Source: Cherax quadricarinatus (taxonomy: Eukaryota > Arthropoda > Malacostraca > Decapoda > Parastacidae). Taken from it: a stretch of 64,000 bases of DNA. Shown here piece after piece: positions 48,966-60,110 of the stretch (position 1 is the stretch's first letter; the number at the start of each line of letters is the position of its first letter). Made by a program: the position numbers and the translations under genes. The notes beneath the pieces are model-generated. The model worked only from the letters and a program-made list of their open reading frames with translations. It was not told where the DNA came from and searched no databases. The DNA lies in contig NC_091300.1 in NCBI RefSeq assembly GCF_038502225.1, forward strand, positions 42,905,532-42,969,531, in the 5' to 3' direction.

Positions 48966-49028
48966 ATGCAAATACACACCCTCAAACCAGACCAAGTGTC
49001 TATCGACAAGTGCTTTTGACAGTTAGTA

Positions 49029-49095
<67 letters not shown>
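48966..49095 (+). repeat. (AC)n microsatellite
   Basis: A long AC tract (pure from about 49029) lies downstream of a LINE 3' tail, the same association seen at 54512 and, in reverse, at 40766. Confidence 0.9.
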
Positions 49096-49098
<3 letters not shown>

Positions 49099-49727
49099 GG
49101 GACAGCGAGCGCGCTAGTCACGCCTTCCGTGCTCCGGGAATATAAGTGTTTTTGAGGGCTATGCAAGTGTTCTGCAAGGGTTGCTAAGTGTGTCAGGGTA
49201 GTGAACAATCCTAGAAGTGATTTTTAATCTGCCTGAGCCACGTAAGTGTGGGGGAGAGCCACAATTTTGTAAGTGATCTAGAAAATAAAAACGTTGTGGC
49301 GCAGAGTGGGCAGGCTAGTGTGTAAGGCGACGTTGTCAAGTGTCACTCAAGAAAGATAATAAAGTGAAACAATCGTGCGACCAGTGAGAGAAATACAGTG
49401 AATAGGGTACATTATTAACGAGAAGAAATTGAGGTGGATCTACGCCAGGACGTACATCGAGCTGGATCTATGCCAGGACGTCACATCGAGCTGGACAATC
49501 TACAGGCTGCTACAGCTTCACTACAAGTATTGTATCACCTATGAGTGGTTGTTTGGGTGTGGGGTTCCAGGTTCCAATTAACTGCCAAGCTGAATGTGAA
49601 TGGTCTAACTCTCATAGCACGATAAAGAATAGGCACTCAAGTATTCAATAAGGAATAGCAAATGGTAATCCATTGAACTTACTATAAGCAGGTCAAGCAT
49701 AGGCAACATTGTAAGTAGGTGAGCGTA
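49096..49727. other. Non-coding region, possible upstream part of the LINE
   Basis: No open frame. It contains a short direct repeat at about 49433-49495 (GAGCTGGATCTATGCCAGGA and a near copy). It could be part of the 5' UTR of the LINE whose ORF1 starts at 50430, but I see no signal that fixes the element's 5' end. Confidence 0.45.
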
Positions 49728-49864
49728 AGTCCCAGGAGGGTGGAGTCAGGTCACAAGAGGTTGTGGACAAAGCGACCACTGAGAATCCACATTACACTCC
49801 AAGCACAAGCCACCTACTTTTCAGACACATAATAAACCCACACATAATTCGACACATAATTACA

Positions 49865-49901
<37 letters not shown>

Positions 49902-49904
49902 ACA

Positions 49905-49962
<58 letters not shown>

Positions 49963-50126
49963 GTACGTGCCGGTAAGTCCCAGGAGGTTGGGGTCAGGTC
50001 ACAAGAAGTTGTGGGCAGCCAAGGACCACTGAGACTTACATTACAACGCACAAGCCACCTACCTTTCAGTACATAATAAAACCACACATAATTCCACACA
50101 AAATTACACACAAAATTACACACAAA

Positions 50127-50185
<59 letters not shown>
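49728..50185 (+). repeat. Tandem duplication of about 240 bp, each copy ending in (AC)n
   Basis: The left copy (49728-49968) and right copy (49969-50185) share CCCAGGAGG, TCAGGTCACAAGA, GACCACTGAGA, CACAAGCCACCTAC and ACATAATAAA in order, with roughly 10-15% differences and small indels. Each ends in a long AC tract (49867-49960 and 50130-50181). The duplication lies just upstream of the LINE ORF1. It might be promoter monomers of that LINE or an independent tandem duplication; I cannot decide. Confidence 0.8.
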
Positions 50186-50429
50186 CCAGACTCACACATA
50201 CACTCCCCCCTCCCCCACCGATATCTCACTTTCCCCTGATCCCTCCCCTCCCTCGATCACCCTCCCCTCCCCTGTTCACCCTAAACCCTCCCCACCCCTC
50301 CCCACTCCTCTCCCACATAGCCACAGTTCCTCCACTACTTCCCCCTCCACACTCTGACATACACACTACTAACCTAACATACAGAACTACATAGGTTTCC
50401 CACTCTGAGGCAATCAGGATAAAACAAAA
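50186..50429. other. C-rich leader immediately before LINE ORF1
   Basis: The plus strand is rich in CCCTCCCC-like blocks (about 50206-50350) and then AT-richer up to the ATG at 50430. It is probably the 5' UTR of the LINE. No promoter element is identifiable by eye. Confidence 0.5.
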
Positions 50430-51445
50430 ATGGGTTGCCAGAGAGCAACAAGAAAAATTAAGGGACAGGAGGAGGAAACTGCAAAGGAAGATTGGGCAGC
50501 AGAGCTCATAAAAAGGGATCATGAATGGGAAAAGAAACTAGAAGAACTTAGCATGAGAATGGAAGAGAGGACAGATATGGAAAGCAGGAAGTGGGAGGTG
50601 CATGTCAAAGCAGCAGAAGCTAGGATACAGAGTTTAGAAGAGGAATTGAAAAATCTGAAACAGCCTAAAGAACTAAAGAACATTTTGGGATTGACAACAG
50701 AGACTGCTACCTCAGCCACAAATAAGGGGACTGTAGGGAAAGAAGGGGCACAACTGCATGGAGAAGCTCTATCAGAGGAGACTGTAGCAAATGAAAGAGC
50801 TAAGATTTATGTGGAGGCCCTAACAGACAACAACAGAGCCCAAGGAAAGCCGAGAAGGGAAAATGACAGGCCACTGAGCCCAAATACATTAGCCAGTGAA
50901 ACTGATGAAAGGAAAGCTGCAGTGGAGGAAACCAAATTAAATGAGGGGATACACAGGGATATGCAGTGGGAGAATGAAAGGGTGAGGTCAGTCTTTGTGT
51001 ATGGGCTCCAGGAAGTTGAAGGGGAAACATATGAAGCAAGAAAACAAGGGGAAAAAAAGCAATTGAAAGCATCATGAAAGCAATAGGAGAAGACGACATG
51101 ACCCAGCTGGAAAATTTTCGGAGAATAGGGGGGTTTGTAAAAAAAAGAACCCGGCCAGTGAGAGTGACCTTCAAGGCAGAAGCGACTCGGACCAGGATCC
51201 TGCAGGAGAAAGCACGATTAAGGGACATGCCGGCATACAGGAAAGTGTATCTTGACCGTGACAGAACACAAGAAGAAAGGCAGAAACTGAGAGAGATGGT
51301 ACAAAGGCGAAAGGAGGAAAGAGAGGGGATAGAGAAGACAGACAGGAGATCCCAGACCCAGGAAGAAGATCAAATACAGCCTCCCTCACAACTTCCTATA
51401 GAAGCCTCCCAACCAGGTCAACCCCAGTGCAACCAAACACTCTAA
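50430..51445 (+). pseudogene. LINE ORF1 (coiled coil, RNA-binding type), one frameshift
   Basis: The first frame (50430-51077) is charged and helical, with a likely coiled coil at about residues 20-80 (EKKLEELSMRMEERTD, ARIQSLEEELKNLK), then RSVFVYGLQEVEGE. After the A7 run at 51052-51058 the sense continues in the next frame (51074-51445): NFRRIGGFVKKRTRPVRVTF, ILQEKARLR and VYLDRDRTQEER. This FRIG..RPVRV..F arrangement is typical of the RRM plus C-terminal domain of LINE ORF1 proteins that coat the element RNA. One base removed from the A run would restore continuity, so the break may be a real indel or a sequencing error. No zinc knuckle is visible. Confidence 0.8.
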
Positions 51446-54400
51446 ATCAAAACACCCATGCCACATCCAATGCCCCCACCCACTACATTACAAACTCCAC
51501 CCCCACAGCAACAACCCATAGTTCCTTACCAGGTCTCCCACTTCCCCAACCCCAATATACCTCCCAGACCACAGTCTTAGAAAAGAAGTTGAAGGTGTGG
51601 TATACAAATGCAGATGGAATAACAAACAAGTATGAGGAGTGCCACAAAAGAATCAAAGAGACATCCCCAGACATAATAGCACTCACAGAAACAAAACTCA
51701 CCAGAATAATAACAGATTCAATCTTTCCATCCGGATATCAAATCCTCAGGAAAGACAGAGGGAGGAGACGGGGAGGAGGAGTTGCACTGCTCATTAAAAA
51801 CCAGTGGGGTTTTGAGGAAATGGAAGGAATGGACGGCACGGGCGAAAGGGACTACTTAGTAGGAACAATCCAGTCTGAGGGACATAAGGTGATAATTGCA
51901 GTAATGTACAACCCACCACAGAACTGCAGGAGGCCAAGAGAAGAATACGATGAGAGCAACAGAGCAATGATCGACACACTAGCCGAGGTGGCCAGGAGAG
52001 CACACATGGGGGGAGCAAAGTTACTAGTTATGGGTGATTTCAATCACAAGGAGATTGACTGGGAAAACCTGGAGCCCCATGGGGGTCCCGAAACATGGAG
52101 AGCCAAGATGATGGATGTGGTACTGGAAAACCTCATGCATCAACATGTTAGAGACACTACCAGAGAGAGAGGAGAGGATGAACCAGCAAGGCTGGACCTT
52201 GTATTCACCATGAGTAGTTCGGACATCGAGGGTATCATGTATGAAAGGCCCCTGGGAGCTAGTGATCATGTGGTTCTGTGCTTCGACTACATAGTTGAGC
52301 TCCAAGTGGAGAGAGTAGCAGGAATAGGCTGGGAAAAACCAAACTACAAAAGGGGGAACTACTCAGGCATGAGGAACTTCCTTCAAGACATTCAGTGGGA
52401 GAGGGAACTGACAGGAAAAGCAGTACAAGAAATGGACTATGTAGCAACAAAATGCAAGGAGGCAGAGGAGAGGTTTGTTCCCAAGGGAAACAGAAATAAT
52501 GGGAAGAACAGAACGAGTCCTTGGTTCACCCAAAGGTGTAGGGAGGCAAAAACTAGGTGTACTAGAGAATGGAAAAGGTACAGAAGACAGAGAACTCAGG
52601 AAAATAAAGAAATCAGCCGAAGAGCCAGAAACGAATATGCACAGATAAGAAGGGAGGCTCAGAGACAATATGAAAATGACATAGCATCAAAAGTAAAGAC
52701 TGACCCGAAGCTGTTGTACAGCCACATCAGAAGGAAAACAACAGTCAAGGACCAGGTAATCAGACTGAGGAAGGGTGATGGGGAATTCACAAGAAACGAC
52801 CGAGAGGTTTGTCAGGAGCTCAACACAAGATTTAAAGAGGTATTTACAGTGGAAACCAGTAGGACTCCAAGAAATCAGAACTGGGGGGGCACACCAGAAA
52901 GTGCTGGATGAGGTACATATAACCAAGGAGGAGGTGAAGAAGCTGCTATGCGAACTTGACACCTCAAAGGCGGTGGGACCAGACATCTCTCCATGGGTCC
53001 TTAAAGAGGGAGCAGAGATATTGTGTGAGCCATTAACAAAGATCTTCAACACATCATTTGAAACTGGGCAACTCCCTGAGGTATGGAAAATGGCAAATGT
53101 AGTCCCAATTTTTAAAAAGGGAGACAGACATGAGGCACTAAACTACAGACCTGTATCACTAACGTGTATAGTATGCAAGGTCATGGAGAAGATCATCAGG
53201 AGGAGAGTGGTGGGGCACCTGGAAAGAAACAAGTGTATAATTGACAACCAGCACGGTTTCAGGGAAGGAAAATCCTGTGTCACAAACCTACTAGAGTTTT
53301 ATGACAAGGTGACAGAAGTAAGACAAGAGAGAGAGGGGTGGATCGACTGCATATTTTTGGACTGCAAGAAGGCCTTCGACACAGTTCCTCACAAGAGGTT
53401 ACTGCAAAAGCTAGAGGATCAGGCACACACAACAGGAAAGGCACTGCAATGGATCAGAGAATATCTGACAGGGAGACAACAACGAGTCATGGTACGCGAC
53501 GAGGTGTCAGAGTGGGCACCTGTGACAAGCGGGGTTCCACAGGGGTCAGTCCTAGGACCTGTTCTGTTCTTGGTATATGTGAACGACATAACGGAAGGGA
53601 TAGACTCAGAAGTGTCCTTGTTTGCAGATGATGCGAAGTTAATGAGAAGAATCAAATCGGACGAGGATCAGGCAGGACTACAAAGAGACCTGGACAGGCT
53701 ACAAGCCTGGTCCAGCAACTGGCTCCTTGAATTTAACCCTGCCAAATGCAAAGTCATGAAGATTGGGGAAGGGCAAAGAAGACCGCAGACACAATATAGT
53801 TTAGATGGCCAAAGACTGCAAACCTCACTCAAGGAAAAAGATCTGGGTGTGAGTATAACACCGAGCATATCTCCTGAGGCACACATCAATCAGATAACTG
53901 CTGCAGCATACGGGCGCCTGGCAAACCTACGGATAGCGTTCCGATACCTCAGTAAGGATTCGTTTAAGACTCTGTATACCATCTACGTCAGGCCCATACT
54001 GGAGTATGCAGTACCAGTTTGGAATCCACACCTAGTCAAGCACGTCAAGAAATTAGAGAAAATGCAAAGGTTTGCAACAAGACTAGTCCCAGAGCTACGG
54101 GGATTGTCCTACGAAGAAAGGTTGAGGGAAATCGGCCTGACGACACTGGAGGACAGGAGGGTCAGGGGAGACATGATAACGACATATAAAATACTGCGCG
54201 GAATAGACAAGGTGGACAAAGACGGGATGTTCCAGAGATGGGACACAGACACAAGAGGTCACAATTGGAAGTTGAAGACTAAGATGAATCAAAGGGATGT
54301 TAGGAAGTATTTCTTCAGTCACAGAGTAGTCAGGCCATGGAATAGCCTAGAAAGGGATGTAGTGGAGGCAGGAACCATACATAGTTTTAAGGCGAGGTAT

Positions 54401-54502
54401 GATAGAGCTCATGGGGCAGGGAGAGAGAGAGGACCTAGTAGCAATCAGCGAAGAGGCGGGGCCAGGAGCTGTGACTCGACCCCTGCAACCACAAATAGGT
54501 GA
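51427..54502 (+). pseudogene. LINE ORF2 (endonuclease plus reverse transcriptase), one frameshift
   Basis: The first frame (51427-52911) starts with a Thr/Pro-rich leader, then the endonuclease: VWYTNADGITNK, LTETKL, GGGVALLI, MYNPPQ, MGDFNH (Met202 to His207) and LGASDH (Ser279-Asp-His). After the G7 run at 52883-52889 the sense moves to the next frame (within 52775-54502): KAVGPDISPWVLKE, NYRPVSLT, QHGFREGKSC, LDCKKAFDTVPH, GVPQGSVLGP, LFADDAKL (FADD at 53621-53632), then a CR1/L2-like C-terminal region (RPILEYAVPVWNP, VRGDMITTYKIL, VRPWNSLE). All catalytic residues I look for are present, so the frameshift is the only obvious defect. ORF2 overlaps the end of ORF1 in another frame. Confidence 0.9.
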
Positions 54503-54540
54503 GTACAAATAGGTGAGTACACACACACACACGCGCACAC

Positions 54541-56059
54541 CTGATAACTGTCTGTTCTGGAGTAACAAAAAGAAATCAGAATTGTCTCAGTATTTTGCAC
54601 TAAGTCAATAGAATAATTAGTAATCATACAAATTGATAATTAGAATTGATAAAACCGTCAGTGGGAGGTTTTTAATGGTTTCCAACCAGCGCATTTGTCT
54701 TACAATTACAATTATTAAAGTGTTGTCCCACCTGGAAACACAATGTTGTTAGTAACTCACATGAATATTTAATTAACATTCCTGACTGTTAGCAGTAACT
54801 CTGACAACATTCACTGTACTTGTCTGGAAGGAGTACTGACAGCGTAAATATACTTAAAATTCTTGAAACAGGTCTGAAGAGTGTTATGAACTTCTGTCTA
54901 TACTGATGTATAAGTCTCAGCAACTAAGTCCAGATAGAACTTTCAACATGAATGCGTGGAAAGATACAAGTGATAATTATGGGAAGATAATCGTGTGTCC
55001 GAGTCCTATGCTGCTTGCCCATGATTGTATGTCAGTGGCAGCAGCTCTACTGAGTCAGAGGCTGCTTGCCCACGACTGTTTCCTGAGAAACAAAACCTCA
55101 ACACCACCACACAATTAACAAACCTTCAAGGCCTAGGTATGACTTCCAGAATAAAAACATAAAAGACTGTCTAATACGTTTGTCAACCTGACAGCGGGAC
55201 TATCCGCTCTGCAGACTACAAACAATTCTCTCACAATTAACTATAAAAGTATCGGAACTGGTGTGGGCGAGTGCAGGCCTTCACAACCACCACTAGATCC
55301 CGCTTCCTTCAGCTACTGTGCACTAATTACTTCAACAAGCAGCTGCTAGCCCACTGCTGGCTATGACAGGTCAGCCAGGAGCAACGCGACACTCACTGGA
55401 AAGAACCACAGGCTGACTCAACCCTTTCTGCGACACGACGAGTCGTTAATTAGGAAGACAGTTTGAGTGTACAAAGCTCCGACCTTTCTCAGTGACTTGC
55501 AAATACTTGCCTAACCTTATAATCCATACTTGTATAAACAGTGTCAATTTATGCATCTTGTCATTATACAGAACGATTCGACAGTGAAGAAATTACGTTC
55601 ATCCCTCCAGCGCACTACATCGTGCACCCGACTGTGCTGACGCAGGTAACAACACTCACACACACTTGAATACCCATTCAGGGATGTGTAACCATGTAAT
55701 GATTCAAGTTCATATACACTGCAAACGAATGATATTTTATCTCAAGCCTCTCGTATGTTATTGTAGATTAGATAAAACAATTGAACCACGTCTTAATTTA
55801 TATTTGTGTTTATCTTTATAACACTTATACCTTTACGATGATGGTAACTGGCGTACAAGATTCATTATCAATAAGCTATTCTTTTGTACGTGGTACTGAA
55901 CCTGTGGGTCTAAACCTAGTGGGTGAGAAACGCCAATACTACGACTGCAAGTAATGATGGCTAGTTTATTGGTGAAATTAGTGTAAATTTTATCCGGTTC
56001 TGGATGGACATGCTGCAGCAAGTGATTGAAAATATCATTGATAGCCCCTGTCAAAGTGT
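54541..56059. other. Non-coding region
   Basis: AT-rich unique-looking DNA. A small internal duplication (CTGCTTGCCCATGATTGT and CTGCTTGCCCACGACTGT) lies near 55010-55080. No gene, RNA or tandem array recognised. Confidence 0.6.
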
Positions 56060-56128
56060 GATAAATGGCTTAAAAAACCGACAAGTTAAAGATTGAGATA
56101 CTTATGCAACATATGGGAATCTTTATTG

Positions 56129-56166
56129 AGGAAACGTTTCGACACACAGTGGCTTCATCTGTCCAA
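56129..56166 (-). ncRNA. Hammerhead-like core, left arm (one core base changed)
   Basis: The minus strand reads GGA-CAGATGA-A-GCCAC-TGT-GTGTC-GAAAC-GTT-TCC. Compared with the right arm, CTGATGA has become CAGATGA and stem II has a mismatch, both expected to abolish cleavage. Confidence 0.4.
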
Positions 56167-56686
56167 CACAAATCAGAAGGGTGTAAGGAGAGGAGGAGTT
56201 TGAGGTAATTAGTCCCTCAGCCTGGAGTCGATGTGTTCAGTCCATCAATCTTGTAAAAAGTACAGCATAGGGCCATAGATGTGGCTTATACACTGTAGTC
56301 AGATGAGGCGAAACAGAAGGAGGCGGGGTCATAGTGGTACCATCCACTAGTCGAAGTATGTCTTCGTCCAAAGTGTCTCAATCTTCAACTTGTCGGTTTT
56401 TTAAACCATTTATCACATCTGTCAGACACTGCAACATCATGGGATCTTGATATAAAGAGTTCTTCAACCTGTCCAACCTTTGGACGAAGACCTACTGCGA
56501 CTAGTGGATGGTACCACTATGACCCCGTCTCCTCCTGCTTCGCCTCACCTGACTACAGTATATAAGCCACGTCTACGGCTCTATGCTGTACTTTCTACAA
56601 GATTGATGGACTGAACACATCGACTCCAGGCGACAAATTACCTCAAACTCCTCCTCTCCTCTCCTTACACCCTTCTGATTTGTATT

Positions 56687-56722
56687 AGACTGATGAAGCC
56701 ACTGTGTGGCGAAACGTTTCCT
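56687..56722 (+). ncRNA. Hammerhead-like core, right arm
   Basis: The plus strand reads AGA-CTGATGA-A-GCCAC-TGT-GTGGC-GAAAC-GTT-TCC. CTGATGA (56690-56696) and GAAAC are intact and GCCAC/GTGGC makes a perfect five-pair stem II. Stem I is weaker than at 47131, because AGA faces TCC. AATAAAG follows 4 nt downstream and could serve as a polyadenylation signal. Confidence 0.45.
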
Positions 56723-56875
56723 CAATAAAGATTCCCATATGTTGCATAAGTATCTCAACCCTGTCAAAGTGTTTATTCACCTGGGTAAGAGCTGGTTTCA
56801 AATATCGAGAGTTGTGAAAAAGAAGACATGCGCAATATTAGTATATTTTATAGAGAAGCCTGGACCTGAACCTCC

Positions 56876-57112
56876 TTACACCTGGCATCTCACACTTGAT
56901 CTTCCGTACACCTAGCACCTCACACTTGAAACTTACACCTGGTACATCACACATGATCTTTACAACTAGCACCTCACACAGACACACCTGATATTCGTTA
57001 TTCCTGGCACCTCACACACATCTGATATTCCTCATATCTGACACTTCACACTGGCTCACCTGATATTCCTTATACTTAACACCACACACCTCGCCACTAG
57101 CACATCTCACCA
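56876..57112 (+). repeat. Degenerate tandem repeat of about 35 bp
   Basis: Recurring ACACCTGGCA, CCTCACAC and TTGATCTT-like blocks follow each other at intervals of roughly 25-40 bp (CACCTCACAC recurs several times). The repeat is old and irregular, with no coding sense. Confidence 0.65.
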
Positions 57113-57390
57113 GTCAGTCCTTGGCCAGCTCCTCTCCTCAGCACACACCTGTCATATTGTCAATTTAAACCGTGTTTACAGGCGTCCTGGAGGAGTGAGG
57201 AGGCACACTCCCTGTGGGAGACTTATCAGACTAGTGCCAGCCAGGTGGCCCTCTCTCTCCCCCTCTCTTATCTCTCCAGGCTCTCAATGATTACCATTAT
57301 TATGCCCAAACCTCGGGTAGATTAGAAGAAAAATATTAGAAAACGTGGAATAAGTACATCAGGTAGGAGTAGAGGGCTGGTAGACGACAC
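57113..57390. other. Non-coding spacer
   Basis: Unique-looking sequence before the trinucleotide tract. Nothing recognised. Confidence 0.55.
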
Positions 57391-57495
57391 CCGCCACCAC
57401 CGCCACCACCACCGCCGCCACCACCGCCGCCACCACCGCCGCCGCCACCGCCACCACCGCCGCCACCACCGCCGCCGCCACCACCACCACCACGA
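57391..57495 (+). repeat. CCACCG/CCGCCA trinucleotide tract
   Basis: About 100 bp of CCA, CCG and GCC triplets in irregular order. Its complement is TGG-rich, which recalls the tract at 1-617, but the composition here is GC-richer. Confidence 0.93.
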
Positions 57496-57999
57496 AGCTA
57501 GTTCTCCCACTAGAGGTTCAGTTATCAGCTGCACTGTCAGAGTCGTACCGGTTCACAAGTTTGGGTTCACAAAGGTACACTGAAGTGGTCATCTGCGTTC
57601 AATTTGTTATTATAAATAAAAGTTCCTTGTAAGAACAAGCACAAAGGAACACTCAAATTAATCCTCTCTAAACACACACACACGCACACACGTTTCTTTC
57701 TTAATAATCGTACAAGTCGAGACGGCTCCATCCCTCAGCAACTGCTTACAACTTCGCCGAACTTCGGTGTAAAAACAGTGACTAGTCCCTGCAGGAGCCA
57801 TGTTTACTGTGTTACATGTCTTCTCTCTTCCGTAACACAAACCTGACTCCCGCAACACAACAAACTTCACTCCCATCTCAGCATTCCATGATTTTCTTCC
57901 GGCATACTGTCTTGATCACGTGCAAATATTCAATACTTTCTCACAAGTACTTTGATTGTATATATGTGCCTTTTGTACCTTACAGATTTGTAGTCTGAA
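57496..57999. other. Non-coding region
   Basis: Unique-looking sequence with a small ACAC-rich stretch near 57671-57692. No gene recognised. Confidence 0.55.
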
Positions 58000-58105
58000 T
58001 TATGAGTGCGATACTGTGTGCTCTGATGCCAAGTTTACAGGTTCGAATCCTGCTGTGGACAGAGATAATGTTTGTAAATAATTTTGCCTGTTTGCGAATT
58101 GTTAA
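58000..58105 (+). mobile_element. tRNA-like SINE head fragment (probable)
   Basis: Contains a perfect B-box-like GGTTCGAATCC at 58040-58050, preceded by GATGCCAAGTTTACA. I see only a weak A-box candidate, so I read it as a truncated tRNA-derived SINE and not a tRNA gene. It runs into (AC)n. Confidence 0.5.
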
Positions 58106-58106
58106 G

Positions 58107-58189
<83 letters not shown>

Positions 58190-58243
58190 ACACATACATG
58201 CACACACACGCACACACACACATACATGCACACACACGCGCGC
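58106..58243 (+). repeat. (AC)n microsatellite
   Basis: About 38 uninterrupted AC dinucleotides followed by AC runs broken by ACAG, ATAC, ATGC and ACGC. It lies between the SINE fragment and the 3' terminus of the minus-strand RTE-like LINE. Confidence 0.95.
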
Positions 58244-58249
58244 ACACAT

Positions 58250-59215
58250 TTTTTTAACAAGTCGTCTGTCTCCGACCTAAGCAGGGTGACCCCAAAAAGA
58301 AAGAAAATCCACAAAATGAAAATACTTTCATCATTCAACACTTCACCTCACTCACACATAATCACTGTTTTTGCAGAGGTGCTCTGAATACAACAGTTTA
58401 AAAGCATATATAAAGATACAATATAAAAAGTGACCTGAAATAATTACAATATCAGGACCCCAATTATATATACACCGTTCTATTACACATCCCACCAAAC
58501 TGCCAATATCCCGAATTCCTCATTTAAAGTGCAGACATTGTACTTCCCATTTCCAGAACTCAAGTCCGGCTATATAAAAATAACCGGTTTCCCTGAATCC
58601 CTTCACTAAATATTACCCTGCTCACACTCCAACAGCTCGTCAGGTCCCAAATACCATTCTTCTCCATTTACTCCTAACACGCTCATGCACGCTTGCTGGA
58701 AGTCCAAGCCCCTCGCCCACAAAACCTCCTTTACCCCCTACCCCGACTTCCTTCCCCTACAGATTTATACGCTCTCCATGTCATTTTACTTTGATCCATT
58801 CTCTCTAAATGACCAAACCACCTCAACAACCCCTCTTCAGCCCTCTGACTAATACTTTTACTAACTCCACAACTTCTCCTAATTTCCACACTTCGAATTT
58901 TCTGCATAATATTTACACCACACATTGCCCTTAGACAGGACATCTCCACTGCCTCCAACCGCCTCCTCGCTGAAGCATTTACCACCCAAGCTTCACACCC
59001 ATATAAGAGTGTTGCTACCACTATACTTTCATACATTCCCGTCTTGGCCTCCATTGATAACGTTTTTTGTCTCCACATATACCTCAACGCACCACTCACC
59101 TTTTTTACTTCATTAGTTCTATGGTTAACCTCATCCTTCATAAACCCATCTGCTGACACATCAACTCCCAAATATCTGAAAACACTTCACTTCTTCCATA
59201 CTCCTTTTCTCCAAT
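58250..59215 (-). mobile_element. 5'-truncated RTE-like LINE (C-terminal ORF and 3' UTR)
   Basis: On the minus strand the sequence starts at YGRSEVF then YLGVDVSADG (with a frame change near 59170) and continues in one frame (58731-59171): FMKDEVNHRTNEVKKVSGAL, LLYGCEAWVVNASARRRLEA, CLRAMCGV and GLLRWFGHLERMD. This is the region downstream of the reverse transcriptase in RTE-type LINEs. The 3' UTR follows and ends TTTCTTTTTGGGTCACCCTG, GTCGGAGACAGACGACTTGT, a short A run and TG repeats; I recall this tail from decapod repeats. There are no catalytic residues, so the fragment is dead. It abuts BEL/Pao sequence at about 59215. Confidence 0.82.
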
Positions 59216-60110
59216 GTGATATCCATATCCATATGTCATTAACAGTTCCTCTTCAGTTGACGTCACACCAAGGAAATTGTCCACATAAAATTGTTTGCTC
59301 ATTACTTTACTCAATGGACTTTCCATACGTTTAAAGTGTGCATTTATCGTCGCTTGAAGTAGGAACGAACTGGATGTAGCACCAAATAATACGCTCCTAA
59401 AGCGAAAGTTTTTCAGAGTGCTAAGTGGGTCAATAGGATTCTCAGGCCATAAGAAGCGGGTACAATCCCGGTCAGCCTCTTGTAAACCCACTCTTAGGAA
59501 AGCTTTACTTATGTCAGCCGTAAAGGCATAATGCTTCACTCTGAAATTTAATATCTCCTAATTTTTCCGTCAACGACGGACCTGTCATCAAACAGTCATT
59601 TAATCTAGGTACATTTTTGTTACTCCTGGCACTACAATTAAACACAATCCTCAAAGGAGTGGTCTTAGAATCCTTCTTCACTCCGTGATGTGGCAAATAG
59701 TGACCATAAATTTTGGCTTGCTCATGAGGTACCTCTTCTATAAATTTATTAAATAACTGCTCAGCAATTATATCATTATAGGCAGTTAACAATTCTGGTG
59801 TCTTACTCAGTTCGCGGAGCTGAGCCTTTAACTGTCCATATGCCATTCTGTAATTAGTGGGCAATTCTGGATGGTTCAGTCTCCACGGAAGTCGTACCCA
59901 GTATTGTCCAGATTCAAATTTTACATCTCTCAGGTATTGCTCCTGAGTAAAAGAATCGTCTGGACTTTCTTCATTTACTTTTATTCCAATGCTGTCTAAT
60001 TCCCACAATTTATGCACTGGCTCAACACCATCCTCTATGGAAGAATTATACTGGGGCACGACTTCATGAGTAAGACACACAGTTATGGTATTTGTAGCTT
60101 CCTCTAGTCA
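59216..60110 (-). pseudogene. BEL/Pao retrotransposon reverse transcriptase, truncated and frameshifted
   Basis: Two pieces on the minus strand. Piece one (60080-59514) has a Pao-type lead-in (VEPVHKLWELDSIGIK, FTQEQYLRDVKF, WRLNHPELPTNYRMA) and the reverse transcriptase start (HYLPHHGVKKDSKTTPLRIV, FNCSARSNKNVPRLNDCL). The frame is then lost by a one-base change near 59540 and resumes (59539-59216) as AFTADISKAFLRVGL, with the first catalytic Asp, and FYVDNFLGV, where YVDN occupies the usual YVDD position. It stops where RTE-like sequence begins. RNase H, integrase and the downstream LTR are not found. The lead-in joins the gag-protease part through an in-frame TGA at 60108-60110. Confidence 0.85.

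Larger units (their letters stand above)
50430..54540 (+). mobile_element. Near-complete CR1/L2-like LINE, both ORFs broken once at a homopolymer
   Basis: A non-LTR retrotransposon with ORF1 (50430-51445), ORF2 (51427-54502) overlapping it by about 19 bp, and a very short 3' tail. The tail has two copies of AAATAGGTGAGTAC followed by (AC)n to about 54540. The only coding lesions I find are two single-base frame changes, at the A7 run 51052-51058 and the G7 run 52883-52889. All endonuclease and reverse transcriptase motifs are present. Decayed or truncated relatives lie at 44300-47060, 48655-48965, 37376 and 40896-40960 (antisense). The 5' end is not determined. Confidence 0.87.
56060..56765. 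repeat. Large inverted repeat with hammerhead-like core in both arms
   Basis: The arm at 56094-56346 is the reverse complement of the arm at 56508-56760, with few differences: GAGATACTTATGCAACATAT at one edge and its complement at the other, and GTGGTACCATCCACTAGTCG-like sequence at the inner ends. The arms are about 250 bp and the loop about 160 bp. The loop carries a shared segment (CAACTTGTCGG, AACCATTTAT, GTCAGACAC) also present at 47340-47410. The transcript could form a long hairpin. The layout fits two copies of one retroelement terminal piece in opposite orientation. Confidence 0.85.

Noticed and set aside
58000..58060. Functional tRNA gene at the GGTTCGAATCC box
   Set aside because: Only the B box is convincing; no complete cloverleaf can be drawn by eye.
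59138..59171. Single fused BEL/RTE protein suggested by one open frame crossing 59215
   Set aside because: The residues downstream of about 59235 in that frame are an out-of-frame reading of the RTE fragment; the overlap is accidental.
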